Shown: one piece after another, positions 8,901-17,107 of the stretch
Numbering within the stretch: position 1 is the stretch's first letter
Layout: every line of letters begins with the position of its first letter
From: Candidatus Latescibacterota bacterium
GTDB taxonomy: Bacteria; Latescibacterota; UBA2968; UBA8231
Length of the DNA: 58,512 nt
Direction of reading: 5' to 3'
NCBI GenBank assembly: GCA_022826515.1
Contig: JAJDUT010000023.1
Span: 1 to 58,512, forward strand
Position numbers and translations under genes: made by a program
The notes under the pieces: generated by a model
What the model saw: the letters and a program-made list of their open reading frames with translations, nothing else
What the model was told of the DNA's origin: nothing
The model's database searches: none

Positions 8901-9219
8901 GATCGTGTACTAGATGCCTAAGCGTGATGAGCGTATGGGTTTTGCCGCCGCCGTAGTTGACCGAGAGCTTTCGGTACGCTTTGTCGCTTTTGCCGGCCAA
9001 GCGCAGGGCCACGTCTTTGACTAGTTCCCGCAGATTGTAGGTGGGATAGGTGAGGGCGAAGAATTCGGCGGGATGTTCGTACACTGGCCGCTGGCCCTTC
9101 TGCATGATCACGTCGTATAGGTCGGCGGCGAATACGGCCAGCGACAGTTCGCCGGTCTTTAGATCGTCGCGCAGTTGTACAACCTTGTGCCAGGGTTTAT
9201 AGGAAGGCTTCGTTGTCAT
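5926..9219 (-). CDS. DUF499 ATPase, ATPase component of an Hma-like defence backbone
   Basis: 1097 residues. A P-loop occurs at residues 87-96 (NYGGGKTHTL), followed by a Walker B-like LVLLDEVLMYIRAQ and a FHPDLSDVFYTRW segment, all typical of the DUF499 (COG1483) AAA+ family. This family is repeatedly found beside DUF1156 methylases and large helicases in defence islands, and has been annotated as anti-phage-associated. The start ATG at 9219 overlaps the stop of the upstream AAA gene (ATGA), so translation is coupled. The C-terminal 80 residues (LKFNIRIEFGGET, EAVEKINELLAEV) are a conserved small domain. The mechanism is not established; motor or sensor function is inferred. Confidence 0.88.
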   Translation of the reverse strand: MTTKPSYKPWHKVVQLRDDLKTGELSLAVFAADLYDVIMQKGQRPVYEHPAEFFALTYPTYNLRELVKDVALRLAGKSDKAYRKLSVNYGGGKTHTLITLRHLVHDPATLPDLPAVEEFEASIGSKAPKARVAALCFDKIDLEKGVETPSPDGTIRMLKHPWSILAFQLAGADGLKLIHADGKDAERDTPPAEPLVVELLSKPQQDDLSTLVLLDEVLMYIRAQVEAASDSRGRLINFFQYLTQAVVKVDRCAMVASLLASDPRKHDAFGNELLRDVSEVFGRQMEEDASPVSKEDVAEVLRRRFFKPESISDPGAFRPHVTSVVSSIAALDEQTQKERGSAEERYLSSYPFHPDLSDVFYTRWTQLDGFQRTRGILRTFAIALRDAEKWDTSPLVGPNVFLNEPDKNDLAEAASELASFASVDTDTGKPQEWRPILEGELAKARSIQSETTGLGHREIEQAVVAVFLSSQPIGHRALTQELMVLIGAAKPDKIELEKALRRWTELSWFLDDEEVSTGSEDEGLPKAWRLGNRPNLRQMHHDACTTRVSSPLVESQIIDAIGNLKALTSGASAAGAKVHNLPERPRDIADDGEFHYAVLGPKAASESGKPSAEAKRFINDTTAPDRPRVHRNAIVLAVPSREGLDAARRRAREYLGWVEVREQLKDQSIDPIREQMLIKEIEAAKKHIPGAIGQAYSLVVTVNESNDIHAFKVVVTDAPLFTTIKADPRARIQETAISSEAMMPGGPYDLWREEEDSRRVKDLVGAFAQYPKLPKMLRQKEILDTVVQGVQQGIWVARIVRPDRTARTFWRTAIDEPALKDSGLEVLLPEAATLSDLAPDLLAYQKLPGLWSAEEISVQDVYDYFSGSHTVSVPREGYEEELHIPKCEPADVETAISQAIEQGLVWLTSGPASILKEPVPAGVLSAAAILRPPPERIDVDELMAKSIPDAWKDSKTNALAIATALSTKRGVNLPWSTVQTAIEDGIRARWIELSSESAAWPCDLATAQQVIFQVPSTAREEPSEPKPRGLLMAEDVLDPNSIQDLADQIPDLIMAAVGNTLKFNIRIEFGGETTPDPEAVEKINELLAEVSDKLRLN

Positions 9220-10274
9220 GTCGTCCTCATAGGTTCATGGTAGTCTTCGGTGAAGAAAAGCGCGTTCTCCATCCATCCAGATTCGTGGAGTCGCCCTAGT
9301 CCTTGATCCTGCCGTAACTCCCGGACGTTGGGTAGTTCGGCAACTGGGCGGATGATGGCGTCGTATGAGTCTTCCAGTCGGCAGACGACGGACATATTCT
9401 CGAACGTGCTGTCGTTGACAAAGGTTAATAGGTCCGGCGCATGAGTGGTGGTCATTATTTGAATGTTGTTCTTAGCGGCCTGCTTTTCGATCAGTTCGAG
9501 CAAGAGCCATTGCCGTGCCGGGTGAATACTGGTATCGATCTCCTCGAAGAAATACAGGCCCTGGGGATTTTCGCCAAGCAGCACAGCCAGCATGGCGAGA
9601 AAACGCAGGGTGCCGTCCGACGCGCTATAGGCCGATACCTTTCTGCCGTTTGCCTCGCAGAGCATGAGATGGACTCGACCGCTGGGGTCACACGGAAACT
9701 CGAAGTCGGCCACATCCATAGGAGTGAGTTCGCTTAGCCAATCGGCGAGAATCTCTTTGCGCTTGGGGTCGGCGCAGATGTCTTCTAGCACCACTGGCAA
9801 ATTCTCGCCGGAATCGCCCAAGACGGTCGCGCCAGGAAAGGCCGGTTCCCGCATCTGGTCCGGTGACAGTTCCAAAAAGCGCATATTGGCGAAGATGTCG
9901 AGTTTGAATACGCCCGTAAGTTCTTCCTTGGCAAACCGAAATTCATTGGGTCTTTCTTTGTCGTTACTAACCTCGATCAGATAACATGCGTCTGCATCTT
10001 CTAGTTCCATGCGGACCTCAATAGAAAACGCGGCCTGACCGAACCGGACAATCTCATCCGCCGCACCGCGAATCGGCTTCCAGTCCGCCCCGTATTTGCC
10101 ACCGATGATCTCCGCCAATGAGTAGCCCCGGCCTATACCGTGTAGGAAGCGGAAGGCGTCGCGGATATTGCTCTTGCCGCTGGCGTTCGCGCCTACGATT
10201 ACGGTGAACGGGCCGACGCGCAGGGTCTCGTCGGCGAAGTTCTTGAAATTCACGAGGCGAATCGACTTAATCAT
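9216..10274 (-). CDS. AAA family ATPase (AAA_21-like), cargo between TA pair and DUF499
   Basis: 352 residues. Walker A is IVGANASGKSNIRDAFRFL near residue 28. The signature region is SASDGTLRFLAMLAVLL, Walker B is GLYFFEEIDTSIHP, and the H-loop region is IMTTTHAPDLLTF. It has the same fold class as the ATPase at 4537-5847 but is shorter and clearly divergent. Such ATPases are often paired with DUF4276; here the DUF499 gene follows immediately with a 4-bp ATGA overlap and no DUF4276 gene exists. The upstream neighbour is the HigA antitoxin, 71 bp away. It may be an accessory of the Hma-like backbone or a separate embedded module. Confidence 0.82.
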   Translation of the reverse strand: MIKSIRLVNFKNFADETLRVGPFTVIVGANASGKSNIRDAFRFLHGIGRGYSLAEIIGGKYGADWKPIRGAADEIVRFGQAAFSIEVRMELEDADACYLIEVSNDKERPNEFRFAKEELTGVFKLDIFANMRFLELSPDQMREPAFPGATVLGDSGENLPVVLEDICADPKRKEILADWLSELTPMDVADFEFPCDPSGRVHLMLCEANGRKVSAYSASDGTLRFLAMLAVLLGENPQGLYFFEEIDTSIHPARQWLLLELIEKQAAKNNIQIMTTTHAPDLLTFVNDSTFENMSVVCRLEDSYDAIIRPVAELPNVRELRQDQGLGRLHESGWMENALFFTEDYHEPMRTT

Positions 10275-10345
10275 CGGATTTACTCCGGTTGACTATTCAT
10301 TTGCTACTCGGCCTTCTATAGGCTCCGGTTTACGCTTACTTCCCG

Positions 10346-10648
10346 CTAGGTCTGCACAGCCTCGCGGTTTTTGAGTGTTGGCAGTGCTCTAACACTCTGT
10401 CCTATTTTCTTTTCGGTAATCCGCAACTCGTAAATTTTCTGCAAGTTCAGCCAGAACTCTGCACTGGTGTCAAAAAAATGAGCCAAGCGCAGGGCCGTAT
10501 CGCCAGTGATTGCGCGTCGCCCGTTGAGGATTTCGGTGATTCGGCTGGCGGGCACCGCAATCTGCCGTGCGAGTGATGCTGCGCTCATGTTGAGTTCTTT
10601 CAATTCCTCGGCGAGGTGCTCGCCCGGATGAATAACGGGAATAGCCAT
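10346..10648 (-). CDS. higA: HigA-type XRE antitoxin
   Basis: 100 residues from the ATG at 10648 (MAIPVIHPGEHLAEEL), chosen because AAGGAGA precedes it and because family members start with this HPGE(H/V/M)L segment; an upstream in-frame start would overlap the toxin gene. A helix-turn-helix lies in MSAASLARQIAVPASRITEILNG, followed by the HigA/VapI hallmark RRAITGDTALRLAHFF and SAEFWLNLQ. It neutralises the RelE-fold toxin encoded just upstream and normally represses its own operon. The toxin-first order fits higBA. Confidence 0.9.
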   Translation of the reverse strand: MAIPVIHPGEHLAEELKELNMSAASLARQIAVPASRITEILNGRRAITGDTALRLAHFFDTSAEFWLNLQKIYELRITEKKIGQSVRALPTLKNREAVQT

Positions 10649-10659
10649 AACTGTTCTCC

Positions 10660-10944
10660 TTAGTGATAGTCCACGATTTCCACGCTCGTTGGCCCTGAGT
10701 GCTCTCGTTGCCATTCAAAGCAGATCCGCCATTGATCGTTAATACGGATGCTGTACTGGCCCTCTCGATCTCCTTTCAAGGCTTCAAAACGGTTGCCCGG
10801 CAATGCAGCCAAGTCTCTAAGTGAAGAAGCTGCCTCCAGTCTGTCAATTTTTAGTCGTGCGGCGCGTTCGATACCGGCGAGGGTCTTGACCCGCTTTCCG
10901 GCAGCGAAATTTCTGGTTCGCTTGTCGCGATAGCTAACGATCAT
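10660..10944 (-). CDS. higB: HigB-type RelE-fold mRNA interferase toxin
   Basis: 94 residues, starting MIVSYRDKRTRNF. The family markers are LAALPGNRFEALKGDREGQY, SIRINDQWRICFEW and the terminal VEIVDYH, with the conserved C-terminal His, all typical of HigB ('plasmid maintenance system killer'). HigB cleaves translating mRNA on the ribosome. The gene begins 6 bp after the DUF1156 methylase stop, so the TA pair sits inside the defence operon. It may stabilise the island against loss, or act as cargo effector; both are inference. Confidence 0.9.
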   Translation of the reverse strand: MIVSYRDKRTRNFAAGKRVKTLAGIERAARLKIDRLEAASSLRDLAALPGNRFEALKGDREGQYSIRINDQWRICFEWQREHSGPTSVEIVDYH

Positions 10945-10950
10945 TTACAC

Positions 10951-13900
10951 CTATCCAAATTGAAGCTCTCTCTGTCTCTGCGCCTGAACACCGCCGCGGG
11001 CGGCTACGTGGTTGCTTAGGGCTTCGAGGATGGAGCGTTCGTCGGAGCCGGCGTCGGCTAGTTCGATGAGGGCTTGGAGGATTTGGTTGAATAGGGCGTT
11101 GCGCTGGAGGCCGTGGGTGTCGAGGTAGTTATCGACTTTGACTTGGTCGCCGGCGCGCCAGAGGTGCATGAGTTTGTGGACTTGGTCGATGAGGGGGACG
11201 GGGCGTCCGCCTGGGGCTTCGAGGCCGAGGTTGCGGCCCTGTCGCCGGTTATAGGGTTTGAGCTTGACTTTGGCACCGCCGCTTGTCTCTTCTGCGTCCT
11301 CGGGGGGATCGTCCTCTTCGGGTTCGTCGCTGGATGCTCCTTTGCCCGCTTGGGCGAGGAGGTCGTGCTGGTTGACGAGGGCGGAGTCGGAGAGGTTGCA
11401 CGATAGGGCGTAGAGGATGCAGCCGCCGATGGGGGCTTCTTCCATGCCGAAGTCGTGGCGATGGAGGAGGTAGTAGGTGGTTACGTCGTCGAGGCCGGTC
11501 GCGGCTTCTTGGTCGCCGTCTTGGGTCAGCACGCGGCCGACGACGAAATCGACGACCATACGCCGCACTTCGCGCAGGAACTCCGAGACGGACATTAGCT
11601 GGTTGGGGTCGTTGGCCTTTTTGACTACGGGGTGCTTGCTGAAGGCTTCGAGGGCTGGGCCGGTTGCGGCCCATACGAAGTCGGGGCCGCGGATACCGGC
11701 GTCCCAGAAGTCGCGGAGTTGCTGGGTGATGTTGTCGCGCATTTCGTTGAGGACGGTGGTGTCCCAGCCGGGGCGGGAGGCGGGGCGCTTTTTGCAGACG
11801 AGCCAGACGGAGGAAGCAAGAGCAGAAGAAGAAAGTGCGCGCATCCGCGACGTTTGTTCAGTTTGAATCGGCCATGAGCCGTCTACAACGAAACCAGCGC
11901 GGATCAGGGCGGCTACCAGGGTCTCCCAAGCATCGGGCTGCTTGTTAGCGAATACGACCACGAGCCGACCGTCCGGTCGCAATGCAGCGTGACAGGAGCG
12001 GAATGAGTGGGCCATGCCATCTTCATAATTCTGCTTGGACAGCTCCTTGTCGCCACCGAATCTATTGGCGTCGTCTATGAGTTCGCCGTCGCCTGTGTCA
12101 TAGTTCCACTTCGGTCCGAGCGCGTCGGTAAATGTGTCATCGATCTCAGGGCACAGCTCGTGCGTGGAACGACGCAGCCACACATAGAAGAAATCCATAA
12201 GGTCGGAATAAGGAATTGCATCATAGTAGGGCGGGTCCGTTACGATGCAGTCGAAAGCACTGTCAAACTGGTTCTCCATGGCAGAACTTGCCAATACTTC
12301 CGGAATGGGTGCAATGATTCGCCAATTTCTCAGACTATCAAACGCAGTCGCGATCCGATCCACGCAAATCCGATAGCCACCTGCGAGATTACTGAGCGTA
12401 CTCGCTTCGCAAAAATCCCAGCTAATAGGTAGAGCGTAGCGCACAAAAGAATGGTTAATCGTTGACGCATCGACTTTCCATTGGCAACCTGCGTTTGAAA
12501 AGTCAAGCAGGCGCTCTAGCCCTAGTATGAGTCCAGTGTGAATGGCATCTCTCCAGTCCTTATCAGGAAAGACGGATTCTATCATCGTATATGAACATCT
12601 GATCTCGTTTACAAATCGACCTAGGGCCAGTAGCTGTCGATTCGTAAACAGCTTTCGCCATGTGTCGATCCCGTAACCATCCACCGAAAAAGCACGCGAT
12701 GCGCCGATTCCCGCCTTGGGCGTCTGTTCCTCCGGCAACCCAAATGGGATGTTCGCATAGAGCGCCTGAAGCTGTTCCTCGGTCACTTCTGCCGTCGCCC
12801 GCTCGTGATCCGTCGGTACGCGGTATTCCTTACCCTTGCCCTTCGGTCCATTCACCACTACAGCCGTCATCACCGCGCCCAACCGCCCAGCGCGGCCTTC
12901 AAAACGGACATCTGCCATCGTCGTGATTGCACCGCAGCAGGGGCAGGTTGCGCCGGTGCGCGACATGGTACCCGCTCCGATGCGCTTGTCGTGCTCCCGC
13001 CGCTGCGCCGCGTTGCCACCGTTGTGCGGCACGTCGCTCTGCACGCCGAAGACGACGCCGGTCTGGTCGTCCTTCGGCTCCATCGTCAGCAGTACGCGCT
13101 TGCGATCCTTCTTGCACAACCAGCGCGTCTTGAGCAGCGGCAGCGTGGCGCGGCACTGTTTGCAGGTCACGGTGCGCGCCCAGAGATAGGCCACTGTCGG
13201 CTTGGCGATCCAGCGCGGGTTGCGCGGGTTCTTGAGATAGGCGTCGTCGAACTCGGCATTGAGCGGCTCGACCTGCGGAACTCCCGCATCATCAACCTCT
13301 AAGAGCCGCATGGGACGCGGCTCATACTCCTCGTCCGGCTTCAGCGGCTCAAACTCAGCATAAGTCGGATAGTACGCAGCCAACTCCGTGCGCGCCTTGG
13401 CCAGCACCCACCGGCCCCAAGCCCGCACGTGCCAAGCGAGATCCGCCTCAAGTATGGGATCGTCCTGTTGCAAGAGATCGAGCTGGATTTCGCCGCCATC
13501 GCCGTGGCCGAGCCGCTCCAAGAAGGTCCGCAAGCTGGCCCCCTTAAACCCCTTCGCCTTCAGGAACGCCTCCATGAATTCGCCGTCCTCCAGCGCGAAT
13601 TCGGGCAGCGGGCGGGTCTGACCGGCGAGCTTCTGCGGATATTCGAGGGTACACTTGAGGATGAACCAAGCCACCGGATTGATGTCCATAGCGGTCACGT
13701 CGCAGCCGAGGCGCATGGCTTCGAGCGGAATGGCACCGCCCCCAGCAAACGGGTCCAGCACCTTGGGTGCCCTCCCGCCGTACGCCTTGCGAATCTCTTC
13801 GCGGAACCACGCAAGATCGGGGTCATTCTCGCGCCCCCAATGGAGAATGCCGCCGACCGTCTCCTCCTTCACCTTCTCAACCACACGCCCACCCACCCGC

Positions 13901-14157
13901 TTGCGCTCAATCTTCTCGACGACGCGACCGGCCATGCGCTCCAGAATCTCCTGCCGTTGCTTGGGATCGCCGGGATCGGCAAGCAACGTCGCAATCAGCG
14001 CCGCCCGCGACGCAGCCAGCGGCCGCCGCGCTGGCCAAATGTGCAGCGTGGAGATATGGCCGTGCCGCACGTTCTTCTCGTGGACAGAGTCGAGGGAAAC
14101 CTGTTTCAGGGGGAAGGCGACTTCGATTAGGCGTTTGTCGGTCATCTCATTGGTCAT
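10951..14157 (-). CDS. DUF1156 adenine-specific DNA methylase, methylase component of Hma-like backbone
   Basis: 1068 residues. The N-terminal DUF1156 (RLIEVAFPLKQVSLDSVHEKN, ending in STLHIWPARRPLAASRA) is followed by the SAM-binding motif I (VLDPFAGGGAIPLEAMRLG). Zinc-ribbon-like CxxC pairs (TCKQCRATLP, TCPCCGAITT) come next, then the catalytic motif IV DPPYYDAIPYSDLMDFFYVW. This is the COG1743 family, predicted N6-adenine methyltransferases. GAGGG upstream favours the ATG at 14157; an in-frame ATG at 14145 is an alternative. It lies 18 bp after the Argonaute stop and 6 bp before higB. In restriction-like defence it would mark self DNA, but no dedicated nuclease partner is obvious apart from the helicase's C-terminal domain. 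Confidence 0.92.
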   Translation of the reverse strand: MTNEMTDKRLIEVAFPLKQVSLDSVHEKNVRHGHISTLHIWPARRPLAASRAALIATLLADPGDPKQRQEILERMAGRVVEKIERKRVGGRVVEKVKEETVGGILHWGRENDPDLAWFREEIRKAYGGRAPKVLDPFAGGGAIPLEAMRLGCDVTAMDINPVAWFILKCTLEYPQKLAGQTRPLPEFALEDGEFMEAFLKAKGFKGASLRTFLERLGHGDGGEIQLDLLQQDDPILEADLAWHVRAWGRWVLAKARTELAAYYPTYAEFEPLKPDEEYEPRPMRLLEVDDAGVPQVEPLNAEFDDAYLKNPRNPRWIAKPTVAYLWARTVTCKQCRATLPLLKTRWLCKKDRKRVLLTMEPKDDQTGVVFGVQSDVPHNGGNAAQRREHDKRIGAGTMSRTGATCPCCGAITTMADVRFEGRAGRLGAVMTAVVVNGPKGKGKEYRVPTDHERATAEVTEEQLQALYANIPFGLPEEQTPKAGIGASRAFSVDGYGIDTWRKLFTNRQLLALGRFVNEIRCSYTMIESVFPDKDWRDAIHTGLILGLERLLDFSNAGCQWKVDASTINHSFVRYALPISWDFCEASTLSNLAGGYRICVDRIATAFDSLRNWRIIAPIPEVLASSAMENQFDSAFDCIVTDPPYYDAIPYSDLMDFFYVWLRRSTHELCPEIDDTFTDALGPKWNYDTGDGELIDDANRFGGDKELSKQNYEDGMAHSFRSCHAALRPDGRLVVVFANKQPDAWETLVAALIRAGFVVDGSWPIQTEQTSRMRALSSSALASSVWLVCKKRPASRPGWDTTVLNEMRDNITQQLRDFWDAGIRGPDFVWAATGPALEAFSKHPVVKKANDPNQLMSVSEFLREVRRMVVDFVVGRVLTQDGDQEAATGLDDVTTYYLLHRHDFGMEEAPIGGCILYALSCNLSDSALVNQHDLLAQAGKGASSDEPEEDDPPEDAEETSGGAKVKLKPYNRRQGRNLGLEAPGGRPVPLIDQVHKLMHLWRAGDQVKVDNYLDTHGLQRNALFNQILQALIELADAGSDERSILEALSNHVAARGGVQAQRQRELQFG

Positions 14158-14175
14158 ATCACTATTATCCCTCTA

Positions 14176-15690
14176 TCAGATGTAGAATCTGAAAGTGGGT
14201 TGTCGGTTGGTCACAGTCGGGTTGCTCACAAGGATCTCGCCCACCGCATCAGAAAATTTGACAGTAACTGGCTGGGTGTCACCAGCATTACAGGTGTTGT
14301 AATTGAGCTTTGTCAGGCCAAGGATATCGCGCGCCACATCAACGATATCCGCATCTCCATGTTGAATGTCGATCTGTAGAGGTACGGGTGTCTCCCATCC
14401 GTCGTAGGTTCCGATTCGCGGTTTAAACCCAGATCCGAACAAATATCCCCGAGTTGGAGAATGCTTCCACAACGTGCCCCGAATCACTGGCCACCGCTTG
14501 TCCGGTCGGTAGAGTCGTGGACCATCGCGGCATGGACGCACGCGAATACCTACGACCTTTAGTCCGTCGGGTGCAGCAGATCGGTATCCCTTGAACTCCT
14601 CGGCACTAATGTCTGACCGCGAGTGCAGAAAGACTTCGGTCAAGCTCTTTCCATGTAGCTGGGTGTACGTATCAAGAGCCCCTTTGAGCAGATCGTGTGC
14701 AGCTTGGGCTGTAAGTCGGTATTGATTGTCTTCCGGCGAGTACCACGGACCGTAGTTACCCAAGAACACCACGCCATCCCCATCGTCGAGGAACATCTGG
14801 GCGGCGCAGGCTGCGGTCTTCGGCCCGCCTTTGGTATAGGTGGCATCGGTCCGACGAAAAGCGAGACCGACATAGCAAACTCCTTCCCTAGCGGTAGCCA
14901 GCTTCCACGGTTTGCCGCCTCCTTTGTAATACAACGCGCTCGACAGATTCCACATACGATTCGAGAGCGGTGTTAGCTCTCGTAGCCCAAACCGCTTCTC
15001 GTCATTGAGCCTCAGCGTCGATTCACGGATAATCTGGATCGGAACATTATGGATCATCGTCCGCGCTTTGATCTGCCTTCGAAAATCCAGCGAGAGTTCG
15101 TACTGCTCCGGCTCGTACTGCGAGAAGAATTCTAATTGCCCCTTCTTGCGCGACTTCCGCTGTTCATTGGAAACGGTATCTCCGGTCGGCTGTTTCACAC
15201 GCGACTTAATACGGCATGTTTGGTAGATTTCGTCAGGAATGACGCAGACCATGACACTTACGCGCTCATCGAGCTTCTGCAAATCCTGAAAAGCCGCGAG
15301 GTACTGGTTTACGGTCGAATAGACCCGTTCGTGATGATCATGACGATGAGCCACGTCACTCAGTCCATGACTATCGAGCACATGTTTCCAAACTGGTTCG
15401 TTTCGCCAATCGCAGGCAAACGCTGCCTGAAACCCTGGGTACGGTGGCCACAAGTGGTGACGGTTACTCGGGGCATCTGTCCACGAGCGGATCATTGCGT
15501 TCGACCATGCCAAAAACAGATCTATACCTTCACCTGTGCCGACGACACCATAGGATAGGGCACTTGGGTGACCGGGAGCGTCTGCGTCGTACGGGCCAAA
15601 TAATGACAATCCATCACGTGGATCGGTGACTGGCTGGCCGTACCGAAATTCTAGCGCTGGCTCATCGAGAATCTTGATCTCGCTCAACAT
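14176..15690 (-). CDS. Short prokaryotic Argonaute (SPARTA MID-PIWI subunit)
   Basis: About 504 residues from the ATG at 15690, which gives MLSEIKILDEPALEFRYG, the usual short-pAgo start. An ATG at 15717 would overlap the TIR-APAZ end and is an alternative. The start continues TDPRDGLSLFGPYD, characteristic of short pAgos. The PIWI region runs from YVGLAFRRTD through DDGDGVVFLGNYGPWY, LTEVFLHSRSD and LKVVGIRVRP to the C-terminal KLNYNTCNAGDTQPVTVKFSDAVGEIL and a terminal Ile. Where catalytic PIWIs have Asp (VGxD), this one reads VGLAF, and RDG is replaced by HSRSD, so slicing activity is probably absent. In SPARTA systems this subunit binds an RNA guide and target DNA and activates the partner TIR NADase. 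Confidence 0.93.
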   Translation of the reverse strand: MLSEIKILDEPALEFRYGQPVTDPRDGLSLFGPYDADAPGHPSALSYGVVGTGEGIDLFLAWSNAMIRSWTDAPSNRHHLWPPYPGFQAAFACDWRNEPVWKHVLDSHGLSDVAHRHDHHERVYSTVNQYLAAFQDLQKLDERVSVMVCVIPDEIYQTCRIKSRVKQPTGDTVSNEQRKSRKKGQLEFFSQYEPEQYELSLDFRRQIKARTMIHNVPIQIIRESTLRLNDEKRFGLRELTPLSNRMWNLSSALYYKGGGKPWKLATAREGVCYVGLAFRRTDATYTKGGPKTAACAAQMFLDDGDGVVFLGNYGPWYSPEDNQYRLTAQAAHDLLKGALDTYTQLHGKSLTEVFLHSRSDISAEEFKGYRSAAPDGLKVVGIRVRPCRDGPRLYRPDKRWPVIRGTLWKHSPTRGYLFGSGFKPRIGTYDGWETPVPLQIDIQHGDADIVDVARDILGLTKLNYNTCNAGDTQPVTVKFSDAVGEILVSNPTVTNRQPTFRFYI

Positions 15691-15697
15691 CGGGTCT

Positions 15698-17107
15698 TTA
15701 CTTATCTGCCTCGACATCGTCAACCTCCGTCTCATCCTCCTCATGCCACATCGTGTATATCTCATCGGGTTTGTCTACGAGTTCGTCGAGGATACGTTGG
15801 GGAGCATTCGGGACAATCGGCATGGCACTGATGACGAGTTGCTGCTCTCCGTCCGGTCCGAACCGGATGTACATATCATCATCAGCCAGTAGCTGGATAA
15901 TGCCAAGAGTTCGTGCGCCCCACTCGTAGTTGAACCATCCTTTGCATAAATCTTTGCGACGTGATATAATCTTCCGGCCTTCAAGTGGTCTGCCCTTATT
16001 ATCAGTGAGATAAACACGATTTCGGAGGAATAGGACGAAAGGATCAATCTGACCACGCAGCACCGAAAACGATGGGCTCAGGTGATAGCGATATACCTCT
16101 CCACCATCTACGGTCGGGTAGGTACGTTCTCCAACCCCATTAAACCAGCTCTTCTTTCCACTAGGAAAGGTGAATGATACATGGTCGTTGTCTAGGAGTC
16201 CCTGTGGTATATACCACTGCTCCATGTTCTTTCTGTTTTTCCTGTGCTCCGTGATGACGGAGTATTTCATTCCTTTATCTCTCAGAAGAAGATCCAAGCA
16301 CTTGTGTATCAGGCTAACTACGAGATGTCGTGTATCAATTCCATCCACTAGCTTTGTATCTCGCCAAGATATCTGCTCAATACACTGAAAACAGTAGCTT
16401 GCGTTCACTGTAGTCGGGGGATCGTCAAAGGCGAACACGTGGCGTGGCGACACATCGCGACATGCCCATTCTCTCTGCAATCCTCGACGCTTATCTTTAG
16501 AGAGATCGGTCTCAACCTCGTACTTGCGAATGTATCGTGGCGTCTGCACAACCTCGAAACAGTTGCTTAGCAGATCTTCGGGTTCGTCTCGGACCGCGCT
16601 ACTTGCAACGATTGATTCTATAGCAACACGGGGTCCGTCATTCAAGACCCGGGGTGCATCTATCGATTCGAGTTTTTTCAACAGTATAGTGAGACCTTCG
16701 GCCCAACTTGGCGTGAACGGAATGTAGTTGATGGGTTGAAGATTCCAAGTGATTTCGTCTGACTGGAGTCCGTCGGTGTTCAATGGGATAACGAAGTCTT
16801 CAATGCCCAGCTTTTTTCCAAGGGCAAAGCCCTTTTGCCATTCACCCTGCGGATTCGGTTTCCTTAGCGATTCCCGCGATAACAGCGCAACCATCCGGAA
16901 GGTACGCTCGTCTATGGCCACATTGATGTCATTGATCCAGTTTTCGCCCCCAAGCAGCTTCTGGCGGTCACACCATATAGCGTATCCTTCGGCGGCAAGC
17001 CGACGGGCAAGCCAGTCGCATAATGCCGACTGCTCAGTCGCGTAACTGATGAAGATGTGGTCGCGTTCTTGTTTCATATCAGTTCCGTCGAAATCCGGTA
17101 CAGTCAA
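15698..17107 (-). CDS. TIR-APAZ protein (SPARTA effector NADase subunit)
   Basis: 469 residues. An N-terminal TIR domain (residues 16-140) starts DHIFISYATEQSALCDWLARRL and continues GYAIWCDRQKLLGGENW; GEWQKGFALGKKL contains E89, the likely NADase glutamate. The rest is an APAZ domain, with segments such as ETDLSKDKRRGLQREWACRDVSP, followed 7 bp later by the short Argonaute. Its TTG start at 17107 overlaps the retropepsin stop (TTGA), with GAGGAG 5 nt upstream; an ATG at 17077 is possible. In characterised SPARTA systems, target recognition triggers oligomerisation and NAD(P)+ depletion, killing the invaded cell. The activity here is inferred from the family. Confidence 0.92.
   Translation of the reverse strand: MTVPDFDGTDMKQERDHIFISYATEQSALCDWLARRLAAEGYAIWCDRQKLLGGENWINDINVAIDERTFRMVALLSRESLRKPNPQGEWQKGFALGKKLGIEDFVIPLNTDGLQSDEITWNLQPINYIPFTPSWAEGLTILLKKLESIDAPRVLNDGPRVAIESIVASSAVRDEPEDLLSNCFEVVQTPRYIRKYEVETDLSKDKRRGLQREWACRDVSPRHVFAFDDPPTTVNASYCFQCIEQISWRDTKLVDGIDTRHLVVSLIHKCLDLLLRDKGMKYSVITEHRKNRKNMEQWYIPQGLLDNDHVSFTFPSGKKSWFNGVGERTYPTVDGGEVYRYHLSPSFSVLRGQIDPFVLFLRNRVYLTDNKGRPLEGRKIISRRKDLCKGWFNYEWGARTLGIIQLLADDDMYIRFGPDGEQQLVISAMPIVPNAPQRILDELVDKPDEIYTMWHEEDETEVDDVEADK

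Noticed and set aside
14176..15690. Catalytically active long Argonaute
   Set aside because: The protein is about 500 residues, lacks N and PAZ regions, and appears to have lost the catalytic aspartates, so it is a short pAgo dependent on its TIR-APAZ partner.
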